A stretch of DNA of 64,000 nt, taken from the NCBI GenBank assembly GCA_016713985.1, contig JADJOD010000016.1:62001-126000 (forward strand), given 5' to 3'. Under the pieces are notes generated by a model, which did no database searches, was not told the origin of the DNA, and was given only the letters and a program-made list of their open reading frames with translations. This DNA comes from Lewinellaceae bacterium (GTDB lineage Bacteria > Bacteroidota > Bacteroidia > Chitinophagales > Saprospiraceae). Position numbers and translations under genes: made by a program. This document shows, in pieces, positions 16,256 through 25,282 of this stretch; the stretch's first letter is position 1, and each line of letters starts with the position of its first letter.

Positions 16256-16414
16256 ATGATATTTTATTCAGCAAAATAACGAATATCCGTCTTGATTTTT
16301 ACCCGAAATGTTTGCCAGGCCGAGCGGTTGGAATAATTTGTGCCATCTTCGCGGACCACTTTTTGCCGGTTTGGAAGTTGATTTTTTAAAAACAAAAGCG
16401 CTCAACCAAATTTC

Positions 16415-17137
16415 ATGGAAATTATTCCTTCATTCGATCTTTTAGACGGCAGGCTTGTCCGCTTGCGCCAGGGTGATTTTGAACAAAAAACCGAATATGA
16501 AGCCAACCCGCTTGAACTGGCGAAGGAACTGGAACAAGCCGGTATTCACCGCCTGCACATGGTGGACCTGGACGGCGCCCGCACCGGCCGCCCGGCTAAC
16601 CTCCACATTCTGGCGGAAGTGGCGGCGCATACCCGCCTGCAGATCGACTATGGCGGCGGTTTGCGGTCCATTCCTTCACTCAAACAGGTGTGGGACGCCG
16701 GCGCCATGCTTTTTTCGGTCGGCAGTGTGGCCGTGCTGGCACAGGACGAATTCCGGGCCTGGGTGGAAAAATTCGGCCCCGACCGTTTCCTCGTCGGCGC
16801 CGATGTCCGCGAACGTTTAGTGGCGGTACACGGCTGGACAGACCAAACGGAGGTATTGTTGTTCGATTTTTTGCGGAAAATGTACAGCCTCGGTATTCGC
16901 CAGGTTTCCGTAACCGATATCGCCCGCGACGGCGAACTTTCCGGCCCGGCCATTGAATTGTACCGCGATATACTGGCGGAGTTTCCGGGACTACAATTAG
17001 TGGCCAGCGGTGGGATCAGCAGTATTGCCGACCTGGAAGAACTCACCGCAGCAGGTTGTTCGGGCGCCATTGTCGGCAAAGCTTTTTTTGAAGGAAAAAT
17101 TCCCTTGCAGTATTTCCGGGTGTATTCGAAAGTTTAA
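16415..17137 (+). CDS. hisA: HisA-type phosphoribosyl isomerase
   Basis: A 240-residue (beta/alpha)8 barrel of the HisA/HisF family. HisA opens the sugar of ProFAR in histidine synthesis. The first catalytic Asp is in IPSFDLLDGRLVRL (residues 4-17) and the second in SVTDIARDGELSGP (about residue 166). The two phosphate-binding stretches DYGGGLRS and ASGGISS are intact. The N-terminal motif is slightly unusual (Ser-Phe where Ala-Ile is common). No other his gene is nearby, so the histidine pathway role is inferred from sequence alone. Confidence 0.82.
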   Translation: MEIIPSFDLLDGRLVRLRQGDFEQKTEYEANPLELAKELEQAGIHRLHMVDLDGARTGRPANLHILAEVAAHTRLQIDYGGGLRSIPSLKQVWDAGAMLFSVGSVAVLAQDEFRAWVEKFGPDRFLVGADVRERLVAVHGWTDQTEVLLFDFLRKMYSLGIRQVSVTDIARDGELSGPAIELYRDILAEFPGLQLVASGGISSIADLEELTAAGCSGAIVGKAFFEGKIPLQYFRVYSKV

Positions 17138-17296
17138 TCGCTTTTAAATGCCCCCCAGGGAGTAGTGGATGGAGCCTTCGCGGCCGCTTTGTCACACCGG
17201 TGACGATACTTGTTGGGGCGAGCGCAATCAATCGGCCCACTTTTTGAATGTATTGGAATAGATCGTTAATTTGTAAACTTTATCATCCGAATTTCT

Positions 17297-17983
17297 ATGA
17301 ACGTTAAGACGTTTTTCGCCGCCGCCTTCCTGACAGTTGCCGCTACAACCCTGAACGCACAAGCCCGCTACCAGATGGGTTTTACATTTGGCAGCAATTA
17401 TTCTTCGCTCCAGTCCGACATGTTCACCACTTCGTCGGGCCGGCTCGGATTTGCCGCCGGTTGTTCTTTCACACTGGGCTTCGGCGATCATTTTGAACTG
17501 AACCCTGAAATTGTATTTACGCAAAAAGGCGCCAGCGCAAAAGCCGCGTACTTTTTGCCGGAACAAAAAGCAGACATCCGCACCTACCAATACTATTACA
17601 ATACGTTTGAAGCAGGCCTTTTTGCCGGCTACCAGCCCGTGGCTGACGTGCCGTTTCGTATGCAGGCCGGCGCTTTCTTCGGTACCCACTTCCACAGCCT
17701 CGACCGCACCAACCGCGAACTTTACGTGGGCGACTATGAGGACGTCAACAACGCCACCCGCGCGGTAGACCTCAATGATGCCTTTTCAGGGGTGGATTTT
17801 GGCCCTGCTTTTGGCCTGAGTGCCGGTGAAGGCCGTTTTCGCGCCAACTTCCGTTACTACATCGGCACACGCAACCTGTACAACAACCTGGAGTTTGTGG
17901 AAGCCGGCCACCGCATCCGCACGAATTCGCTGCGGTTTACGCTGACGTATTTTTGGAGTGATCTTGCCTTAGGTGTGGCATGA
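17297..17983 (+). CDS. Outer-membrane beta-barrel protein
   Basis: A 228-residue protein with a signal peptide (MNVKTFFAAAFLTVAATTLNAQ) followed by alternating amphipathic strands (RYQMGFTFGSNYSSLQSD, NFRYYIGTRNLYNNL). The last strands are rich in aromatic residues, as in the small PorT/porin-like barrels of Bacteroidota. It would sit in the outer membrane; the function is unknown. Its stop codon (17981-17983) lies inside the left arm of the palindrome 17969-18046. The 159 bases upstream hold no recognisable gene. Confidence 0.7.
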   Translation: MNVKTFFAAAFLTVAATTLNAQARYQMGFTFGSNYSSLQSDMFTTSSGRLGFAAGCSFTLGFGDHFELNPEIVFTQKGASAKAAYFLPEQKADIRTYQYYYNTFEAGLFAGYQPVADVPFRMQAGAFFGTHFHSLDRTNRELYVGDYEDVNNATRAVDLNDAFSGVDFGPAFGLSAGEGRFRANFRYYIGTRNLYNNLEFVEAGHRIRTNSLRFTLTYFWSDLALGVA

Positions 17984-18046
17984 AAAAACCCTTTTAGAAT
18001 TTTTTATTGAAAAAATTCTAAAAGGGTTTTTTCATGCCACACCTAA
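17969..18046. repeat. GTGGCATGAA palindrome, copy 2 (convergent ends)
   Basis: Perfect 37-base arms: TTAGGTGTGGCATGAAAAAA continuing to 18005, and the complement 18010-18046, around a 4-base loop ATTG. The outer TTAGGTGTGGCATGAA is identical to copy 3 (28699-28773). The element carries the stop codons of both flanking genes: TGA at 17981-17983 for the barrel protein and TAG read on the minus strand at 18043-18045 for the acyltransferase. Confidence 0.9.
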
Positions 18047-19203
18047 ACTTTCGCATCCCTTCGCCGCGCCCACGTTTCTTTCAAACTCAGGAAGGGTTTT
18101 TCAATCAGCACCCAACTCAGCCGCGCCAGGAGGTAAGTGCCGGCAAATGCCAGCAGAATATACACGACCTGGCCGATCGCCGGATGCCAGCCGCTCTGCA
18201 ACAGCCGGTAACCGAAGCTGTTTTTCCAAACGAATTCAAACATCTGGTGAAAAATATACAGGCCGAAGCTGTACTTGCCGAGGTCGCGCAGGAAGGCGTT
18301 TTCACACAAGCGCCGGATGAAAGCGTTGCGGTCGGTATTGAGCGAGAGGTATAACAGGGATGCAAAAAAAAGCGCGGAGAGGGTATAGAGGCGGTGCTCC
18401 GTGCCGTGCAGGAAAATTCCGGCGATCTCCCAACCCGTCCAGCAAAACAGGGCCCGGGCGATCCATTTGTCGTAAGGAATAAAACTGTTCAGGTCGAGCC
18501 GGAAAAATACCGCCAGGAAACTTCCGGCCGCCAGCCCGTCCATCCGGGTAAAGGGCAGTACGTAAGAAGGGGTGGAAAATTTTACACCGGACAAATCGTC
18601 GATCCAGAAGCGGAGTGGTGTGCTGATACAAATCAAAGCCACACACAAGGCCGCCAGCCAGCGCATCGGCACGTAACGCACGATCAGCGGCCATACGATG
18701 TAAAACTGTTCTTCCACCGCCAGCGACCACAAATGATTGAGATTGAATACATTGCTGTGCGAATGCCAGGCATTTTCTCCCAGCGCCACCGTTTTCAGCG
18801 AGATGCCGATATTGGGGGTGAAGGTGAAAAACCAGGCGAAGGAATCGTAACCATGCAAGCGTTCGGGTGTTTTTTCGATAAAGATGACCGTCAGCCAGGT
18901 GACGACGACCACAAAGTAATAGAGCGGGAAAATGCGCAACACCCGCCGTTTGTAAAAAGAACTTTAGTAATTGATTTTGTGGCGCGAGTCGAGCAAAATG
19001 CCGGTAATCAGAAAACCGGAGAGCACAAAAAACAAATCAACCCCCAGCCAGCCGGCCTGCGCCAGCACATAACATTGTTCGTCCGACCAAAACTCGCGCA
19101 GCAGGAAGTGGCTGAGCAACACCAGCAGCACGGCCAACCCGCGCACCCCGTCGAGGGCCGGGATTTTCCCCCTGAAAAAATCGCTGGACGGGTGTGGGTT
19201 CAT
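18043..19203 (-). CDS. Acyltransferase family 3 membrane protein, in-frame stop
   Basis: OafA/YrhL-type integral membrane acyltransferase that transfers acyl groups to surface sugars. The N-terminal part has the family start ALDGVRGLAVLLVLLSHF with the catalytic-type His, then GVDLFFVLSGFLITGILLD. The second part continues in the same frame (RRVLRIFPLYYF, NHLWSLAVEEQFYIVWPL) with about ten membrane spans. A TAA at 18964-18966 (minus strand) separates them, exactly where the family has an uninterrupted NY..FYKRR segment. This is a nonsense change or a base error, not a frameshift. The start at 19203 lies 7 bases after the stop of the adaptor gene, so the two form one unit. Confidence 0.8.
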
Positions 19204-19210
19204 GGCGGGT

Positions 19211-20325
19211 TCAGTTGGCGGATACCACTTGTACCCGGGCTTTGTCGGTCAGGTTGAGTTGTCCGGTCACCACTACTTTTCTCCTTCCTGTATGCCCGAA
19301 ACGACCTCTACTTTTTCGCCGAAAGTGTCGCCAAGGGTAACGGTGCGCAGCTCGGCGATGGTATCTTTCACCACATACACTTTGGCGTCCTGCAGGCTGC
19401 CTGCGATGGCTTTTCGCGGCAGAGTGAGCCCTTTCCGGTTGGCGTCGAAAGTGAAAGAGGCTTTGGCGTGCATACCCGCGCGCAGGGGTGTTTTGTTGGG
19501 GTTAATTACTTCTATTTCAATGTCGTACGTAAAAGCATTGTCCGCGCGCAGGCCAATATTGGTCACCTTGCCCGGAATGGTCACGCCGGCATATACGTCG
19601 GGCGCCACGCTGACGGTCTGGCCTTTACGCACGTTCAGCACGTCGTATTCGGTGACCTTAACCATCAGAAAAAGTTTTTCGAGGTTGGTGATCTGAGCGA
19701 CCTGGATGCCGGGGCCGATCACACTGCCCCGTTCGATAAAACGCAGGCCCAGGGTGCCTGTCATCGGCGCTTTGATACTGGTATTGGCAATTTGTTTTTT
19801 CAGCCCTTTTTCTTTTGCTTCCGCCGCCAGAATACCCAGTTCGATGTCTTCGATTTTGTTTTTCGGCGCGGCTTCACCTTCGATCAGGTTGGTCAGTCGC
19901 TCCTGGTCTTTGTGCAATTTGGCGAGATTGGCCTGCGTGGCTTCGAGTTCGATACGCAGCACCTCGTCGTCCACCTTGGCGATCAGGTCGCCTTCGTTGA
20001 CCCATTCTCCTTTGTTTTTAAACACTTCCAGCACCCGCCCGGCTGTTTCGGAGATAACAAACATCTCTTTGGCGGGCAAAAAAATGCCGTCGGCTTTGAG
20101 GTGATTGGAAAGGGTCTCCAATTGCGGCTCCACCACTTCCACCGGCACATAGGCGCGGCTGATCTCGCTGAGCTGGGTTTCGGTGGCGAGTTGTTGTTTA
20201 TTCGTATACAGTTTCCAGGCGACAAATGCCGCGCACAGGAACAAAAAGAGCCAGAGGTAGATACGTTTGCCCAAAACAGAATCAGGTTTGTTGAACAGGC
20301 CCAAAGCCGGCGTAAAACTACACAA
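19211..20325 (-). CDS. HlyD/RND-type periplasmic adaptor, one frame break
   Basis: Membrane-fusion protein that bridges an inner-membrane pump and an outer-membrane channel. It has an N-terminal membrane anchor (RIYLWLFLFLCAAFVAWKLY), a lipoyl half-motif (ETAGRVLEVFKNKGEWVNEG), a coiled-coil hairpin (about residues 130-185), the second lipoyl half (IKAPMTGTLGLRFIERGSVI), then beta-barrel and membrane-proximal domains. The frame is broken near 19277-19280, where one T (A on the coding strand) seems missing. Restoring it adds about 21 residues (VVVTGQLNLTDKARVQVV) up to TGA at 19211-19213. No RND pump gene follows; the next gene is the acyltransferase. The ATG at 20325 is the only clear start. 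Confidence 0.8.
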
Positions 20326-20338
20326 ACCTGACGCGCTT

Positions 20339-20370
20339 TTTGAATGGCGATTTCCGGCAGGTTATCTTTG
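20339..20370 (+). promoter_or_regulatory. Bacteroidota-type promoter
   Basis: TTTG at 20339-20342 and TATCTTTG at 20363-20370, separated by 20 bases, match the phylum's -33/-7 consensus TTTG and TAnnTTTG. The start codon of the TrpF-like gene follows at 20396. Best promoter match seen in the window. Confidence 0.65.
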
Positions 20371-20395
20371 GCGCAACAAATCACACCACCATTCC

Positions 20396-20995
20396 ATGCT
20401 GATCAAGGCTTCCCGCATAACCAATCTTACCGATGCCCGTTATTTTGCCGCCAAAGAGGTCGACTTTTTGGGTTTTAACCTCGAAGAAGGCACCGCGGAT
20501 TACCTGGACCCCATGTATATGAAAGCCATCCGGGAATGGGTGGAAGGCCCTGCCATCGTGGGTGAATTTTCCCGGTCGCCGGCGCCGGTTATACGGGAAG
20601 CCGCTGTTTTTTTTGGACTTGATGCCGTTCAGGTGGATGAAAGTTATATTTCGCAATTGCCTGATTTAAAAGAATTTACCATTATATTGGCGATAAACGC
20701 CACGGAAGAAACGGCCCGCCTGGAACACCTGCTGCAGGAAGCCGCTCCTTACGTCGCGTATTTTTTGCTGAAACTGCCTTCCGGTATTTTTCCCGGCGGC
20801 GATGTGGCGTTTTGGAAAAAATGTTGCTCCCTGTACCCCGTTTTGATCGGGGCGGACCTGCCGGCGGCGCAATTAAACGATGTGCTGGAAGCCATTCAAC
20901 CGGCCGGACTCGGATTCACCGGCGGCGCAGAAGAACAGGTCGGGGTAAAATCATTCGACGAGATCGAGGCGCTTTTTGAAGCGCTCGGGCGGTGA
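20396..20995 (+). CDS. TrpF-like (phosphoribosylanthranilate isomerase-like) barrel
   Basis: A protein of 199 residues starting at ATG 20396 (MLIKASRITNLTDARYFAAK). It has TrpF-like features: ITNLTDARYF near the N-terminus, FLGFNLEEGTADYLDP, VQVDESYISQL and a C-terminal GLGFTGGAEEQVGVKSFDEI in place of the phosphate-binding loop. However, the TrpF signature KICG(I/L)T with its catalytic Cys reads KASRIT here, so the usual general base is missing. It may be a divergent isomerase or a barrel with another substrate. No trp genes are adjacent. Transcribed from the promoter at 20339-20370. Confidence 0.6.
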   Translation: MLIKASRITNLTDARYFAAKEVDFLGFNLEEGTADYLDPMYMKAIREWVEGPAIVGEFSRSPAPVIREAAVFFGLDAVQVDESYISQLPDLKEFTIILAINATEETARLEHLLQEAAPYVAYFLLKLPSGIFPGGDVAFWKKCCSLYPVLIGADLPAAQLNDVLEAIQPAGLGFTGGAEEQVGVKSFDEIEALFEALGR

Positions 20996-21044
20996 AACCG
21001 CCATTGTGTCTTTTTATTTGGGCTGGGCATGGAGCGCTGAAATT

Positions 21045-22412
21045 TTACCCGTAATACCGCCCCAGCATGGCAAAAATCATCGCGACGTTACCGGCAGCCA
21101 GGATAAAAAATGCCACCCGGCGGATGTTTTTCCGGAAATGATACAAATCCCCGGAAGCAAAAATCAACGCGGCGGCCGGGGCGACCGGTACAAAATAACG
21201 GCCCTGAAAATTGCTCACTTCCGTCGCCCCGACCGGGCACCAAAGCATATACATGGTCAGTATAAACATGCCTATGTACAAGGCCGTTACCATTGCTGCA
21301 AGGCTTCGCTGTTGCAGGGACAAGGCCTTGCCGGCACTTGCGATGGTCGCCGCCACCGTGAGCCACAGCAGGGCCAGCCAGGCCGGGTGCAGGTAATTTT
21401 TCTCCCAGCCGAATTTTCCGGCAAAATGCGCCAGGGCGGAAGGCACCGCCTCCACCGCAGAAATGATTGCCGTCCGGATAAAAAGCAAAGGATGTTGAAC
21501 GACGTGGGCCAACTGACCGGAAGGATTCACCCCTTCATTGAGCGTCTGCGCATCACGAACGGCGGGATCATAGGCGTCGTACGGGATAAACCAGTTGCCG
21601 GCAAAACTCCCCCACACTAAGGCGGCAGCAAGGCCCGAAGCCGCCAGAACGATGAAACCGTACCTGATCTTGTCCCGGCGCTGCAGCAGGTACAGACCCG
21701 CCAGGGGAAACACGATGAGTTTGCTGGCGCAGGTGATGGCAAAAGCCAGGGATTGTTTGAACAACAGGGGAAGAGCGCTTGGCGGCGGGGACTTTTTACC
21801 GGCAAACCGCAAAAACGACGCGATCAAACACCAGCATAATCCATTGGTAATCACGTCGGCATTGGCGGACGCCGCGATTACCAGCGAGGCGGGCAGCAGC
21901 GCGAGCACGGCAAAAAGGTGTTGCAGATAAGGCGCCAGGCGAATCGCCGCCGCCACCAGCAGTATCCACACCAGCAGATTCGACAGGCGGGCGGCGTACA
22001 ACATCCGCAGGGGTGTGCTTCCGGAAATGCGCAGCAACGAAATGCCGGCCGCCTGCGGCAAATAAGCCGCCGGGTTATAAATGGCCGTGTTGGGAAAATC
22101 GGCAAAAACCCGCCGCTCTGCATTCAGCGGAATACCAAGACTTTGTTCAACCAGGCCCGGGTTCAGGCGAGCGATGTAATTCATTTTCAGGTAATAAAAA
22201 GAATCACATACCTGAACCAAAGAGGCAGGCAACTGGCCGCCGAGCCGCTGCTTTTGTTTTTCCGGAAAAAATGCGCCCTCGCTAACCTGGAAGGCCCGCA
22301 AAAAATGGTTGGGCTCGTCCGGCGACTGGAACGGAGGAGTCAGAAAAACAAAAATGCCGCCGAAAATCAGCGCCAGCCCGCTAAAAATACCCGCCACTCC
22401 GGGGCGTTTCAT
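21045..22412 (-). CDS. DUF2142 polytopic membrane protein
   Basis: About 455 residues with some ten to twelve hydrophobic spans. The N-terminal motif PPFQSPDEPNHFLRAFQ after the first helix is characteristic of the DUF2142 family, whose members resemble membrane glycosyltransferases with a periplasmic acidic loop. The start is taken at 22412, where ATGA overlaps the stop of the upstream gene and indicates translational coupling. An ATG 30 bases further upstream is possible but would overlap more. The enzymatic role has not been established for the family. Confidence 0.75.
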   Translation of the reverse strand: MKRPGVAGIFSGLALIFGGIFVFLTPPFQSPDEPNHFLRAFQVSEGAFFPEKQKQRLGGQLPASLVQVCDSFYYLKMNYIARLNPGLVEQSLGIPLNAERRVFADFPNTAIYNPAAYLPQAAGISLLRISGSTPLRMLYAARLSNLLVWILLVAAAIRLAPYLQHLFAVLALLPASLVIAASANADVITNGLCWCLIASFLRFAGKKSPPPSALPLLFKQSLAFAITCASKLIVFPLAGLYLLQRRDKIRYGFIVLAASGLAAALVWGSFAGNWFIPYDAYDPAVRDAQTLNEGVNPSGQLAHVVQHPLLFIRTAIISAVEAVPSALAHFAGKFGWEKNYLHPAWLALLWLTVAATIASAGKALSLQQRSLAAMVTALYIGMFILTMYMLWCPVGATEVSNFQGRYFVPVAPAAALIFASGDLYHFRKNIRRVAFFILAAGNVAMIFAMLGRYYG

Positions 22413-25018
22413 CGTGCTACAACAAACTTTTGCTGCCCCCAAACTTTACCGTTGGTACTTGCAAATGCCAGGTAAACCCCGGGTGGAAAATTTTGCACGT
22501 CGAGCGGCATTTCGCGGCGCAGAAAACCTTTGAATTGTTCCTGCAGCAGGATGCGGCCCGAAAGATCGGCGACAAATACTTCCGTCTCGTATTGTGCGGA
22601 AGTATTTTGTGTAATCAGCAAGGCATGCCCGCTTGCCGGGTTGGGGGTTACAACCAGTTCGGGTGCCCTGGCGCCGCCGGGGTTGTAAGTCGACACGTCG
22701 TCGCCGTTTTGCAGGGAATCCAGCGGGTAAGTCATGATGCTGCGGGCAAAAGTGCCGGCGATGAGTGTACGTTGAACGGGATTTATTTCCAGGTCGTACA
22801 CTGGAATTACGGGCATGCCCTGGCCCAGCCGTTCCCAGTGTTGTCCGCCGTTGAGCGAACCGTATACGCCGCCGTCCGTTGCAACAAACAGGATCGAATC
22901 CTGGTGGCCGGGCAACACCTGTACGTCGTTGATGGCTAAGTTCGGCAGGTCGCCCGAAACGGCCGTCCAGGTTTGGCCCTGGTCGTCGGAGCGATGGAGG
23001 TGGGGCGTAAAGTCGTTCGATTTGTAGCCGGTGTGGGTCACATATACGCGGTTGGTGATGTTTGGAGAGGCTTTTACCGACGATACATAGCGGTCGGGCA
23101 GACCGGCAGTGATATTTGCCCAGGTCTGAGCGCTGGGGGCGCCGCGCCACACATTGCCGTCCGTTGTGCCGACGTACAGCAGTTCGGGGTCGAGCGGGCT
23201 TTCATCTAAGGTGCTGATGGTGTGAAAACGTTCGCCGAAAATATTGCCGTCGGTGAGGTCTTCACTGATTGGAAACCAAAAAGGCAAATGGCCGAAACCC
23301 TGATAAACGCGCTGGGTGCCGGTGTACATGGTTTCGAGGTTGTGGCGACTCAGAATATACTGCATATCCCAGTGGCGCCGGTCGTTGTCTTCGATACCCG
23401 AAGTGGCATCTTCGTAGGAAGAGCCGTCGTTGGTACCGTAAATATTTCCGTTTTGGGTTTCAAAATAGAAAATATTCTCGTCTTCGGGGTGGAACACCGC
23501 CGTAAAGCCGTCGCCGCCGAAATAACGCAACCAGTCGTTGATGTTATCGGCACTGCCGCCGGAAGTGCCGTTGTCCTGCATGCCGCCGTAATAGAAGTCG
23601 GGAGTAAATGAATTATAAGCCACCCGGTAGAACTGCGAGGTGGGGATGTTTTCGGCTTTTTCCCAGGTAAAACCGGCGTCGATGCTTTTGTAAAACCCGC
23701 CGTCGGTGCCCAGGTAACAGGTATTGGCATCGGTAAAAACCAGGTCGTGCATGTCGGCGTGTACCTCATACAGCCACCAGTCGGGGGTGGTCTGGAACCA
23801 GTTTTCGCCGCCGTCGACCGAGCGCCAGAGCGTCACGCCGCAGACGAAAATATCTTCCGGGTTGAACGGATTGATGAACACTTTGCCGAAATACCACCCA
23901 AAACCGCCCATAAACCCGGGCTCAAGCCCGGCAGTGGGCAACTCCGTCCAGTTAAGTCCGCCGTCGGTCGTTTTATAAATGGCCTGAAAGTCGAGACCGG
24001 TATTGACGTAAACCGCCAACAGGAAATTTGCATCGGTAGCCGACACGGCAAGGCCGATCCGGCTGCAATCAAAATCGGGCAAGCCGCCATCCAGCATCGT
24101 CCAGTTTTGGCCGCCGTTGACGGATTTCCATATCCGCGCACCCTGGCCACTCACAATACTTTCCTGGTTGTTGCGCACCCGGTCCCAGCCGGCTGCATAA
24201 AGTACGTTCGGATTATTCGGCGCCATCACGAGGTCAATGATACCCGTGGAATCGGAAACAAACAACACCTGCTGCCAACTCAACCCGCCGTTGGTGCTTT
24301 TATACAACCCGCGGGCATCGTTGCGTTCGAACGGCAAACCCATCGTCGCGGCGTAGAGGGTGTTGGCATTACCGGGGTGGACGATGATTTTGGAAATAAT
24401 ACGTTGATCTTCCAGCCCGAGGTGTTGCCAGGTTTGGCCGCCGTCCGGGCTTTTCCAGACCCCGTCGCCGATGAACGGGTATCCGCTGATATTGGCGTCT
24501 CCCGTGCCCACGTACACGATGTTGGGGTTTTGGGGGTCAAGTTCAATGTCGCCGATGGCCAGAAACGGTTGTTTGTCAAAAATGGGCAACCAGTTTTGGC
24601 CGCCGTCGGTTGTTTTCCAGACACCGCCCTGCGAATAGCCGATATAAATGACGTTCGGGTTAATGGGATTCACCTTGATGGTATTTACCCGCGCTCCGAT
24701 ATTGCCGGGCCCTTGTACCGTCCACGGAGCGGCGAAGCCGGGGATGCCGCGTTGACTCACGGCATTGCCGGCCTGAGCAATGGCCTGCGTATACGTTGTT
24801 ATATCCGTTTTAAAATCGGGGTATTCCCGGATGGTGTGAAACCATTCGGCGGGTCGCAGGCCCGTGGCGTTTTCTTTATCCGGGTGCTTTTCCTGCGGCG
24901 GCGGAGTGTCGGATTGCCGGGCGCTTCGTATCAGGAAAAATAACAGCGCTATTACAAGTGCTGCAAACAGCAAAATATTGCGGGCCGGAAAAGCCTGGCG
25001 TGATTGGCGTTGAAACAT
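22409..25018 (-). CDS. Sortilin-like beta-propeller protein with T9SS tail
   Basis: An 869-residue exported protein. A basic stretch and hydrophobic segment (NILLFAALVIALLFFLI, about residues 14-30) act as signal or anchor. Residues about 100-760 are repeated blades with the BNR/VPS10 signature (GGVWKTTDGGQNW, GVWKSPDGGQTWQHL, GLYKSTNGGLSWQQ, YKTTDGGLNWTEL), each with Asp-box-like SxDGGxTW turns. The end (ELVVTPNPASGHALLIT, then FVADLSGRILLQEQF) is a T9SS type A sorting domain. It is probably a surface-exposed propeller; any hydrolase activity is unproven. Its stop overlaps the start of the DUF2142 gene. Confidence 0.85.
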   Translation of the reverse strand: MFQRQSRQAFPARNILLFAALVIALLFFLIRSARQSDTPPPQEKHPDKENATGLRPAEWFHTIREYPDFKTDITTYTQAIAQAGNAVSQRGIPGFAAPWTVQGPGNIGARVNTIKVNPINPNVIYIGYSQGGVWKTTDGGQNWLPIFDKQPFLAIGDIELDPQNPNIVYVGTGDANISGYPFIGDGVWKSPDGGQTWQHLGLEDQRIISKIIVHPGNANTLYAATMGLPFERNDARGLYKSTNGGLSWQQVLFVSDSTGIIDLVMAPNNPNVLYAAGWDRVRNNQESIVSGQGARIWKSVNGGQNWTMLDGGLPDFDCSRIGLAVSATDANFLLAVYVNTGLDFQAIYKTTDGGLNWTELPTAGLEPGFMGGFGWYFGKVFINPFNPEDIFVCGVTLWRSVDGGENWFQTTPDWWLYEVHADMHDLVFTDANTCYLGTDGGFYKSIDAGFTWEKAENIPTSQFYRVAYNSFTPDFYYGGMQDNGTSGGSADNINDWLRYFGGDGFTAVFHPEDENIFYFETQNGNIYGTNDGSSYEDATSGIEDNDRRHWDMQYILSRHNLETMYTGTQRVYQGFGHLPFWFPISEDLTDGNIFGERFHTISTLDESPLDPELLYVGTTDGNVWRGAPSAQTWANITAGLPDRYVSSVKASPNITNRVYVTHTGYKSNDFTPHLHRSDDQGQTWTAVSGDLPNLAINDVQVLPGHQDSILFVATDGGVYGSLNGGQHWERLGQGMPVIPVYDLEINPVQRTLIAGTFARSIMTYPLDSLQNGDDVSTYNPGGARAPELVVTPNPASGHALLITQNTSAQYETEVFVADLSGRILLQEQFKGFLRREMPLDVQNFPPGVYLAFASTNGKVWGQQKFVVAR

Positions 25019-25282
25019 TGTGCTTGATTCGGTTGGTATACGTTTGCTACCGCTAAATTAGGTGTACTGGCCGGATGTACGACGGGTAAGCCGTGAAAAG
25101 TTTTGTTTTGCCGGTTTTAGCGTTTGCTCAATCGCGCGACCATCCTGTCCCGGATTTAGTGGATTCTGCTCATTGCTGTGTGATTATTCTGTTACAATGC
25201 GTATTTTTATTGCTGCGAACCCGCTTTTCCGGAGGGGCTCTAAATCCGTATTTCCAACATTTATTCACGCACTACTTTTTAC
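25019..25282. other. Divergent intergenic region
   Basis: 264 bases between the divergent starts of two T9SS cargo genes. It must hold two promoters, but I find no convincing TTTG/TAnnTTTG pair and no open frame with coding character. Nothing else is recognised. Confidence 0.5.

Noticed and set aside
18964..18966. Recoding of the in-frame stop in the acyltransferase gene
   Set aside because: The codon is TAA, which is not used for selenocysteine or pyrrolysine, and no element for recoding is seen.
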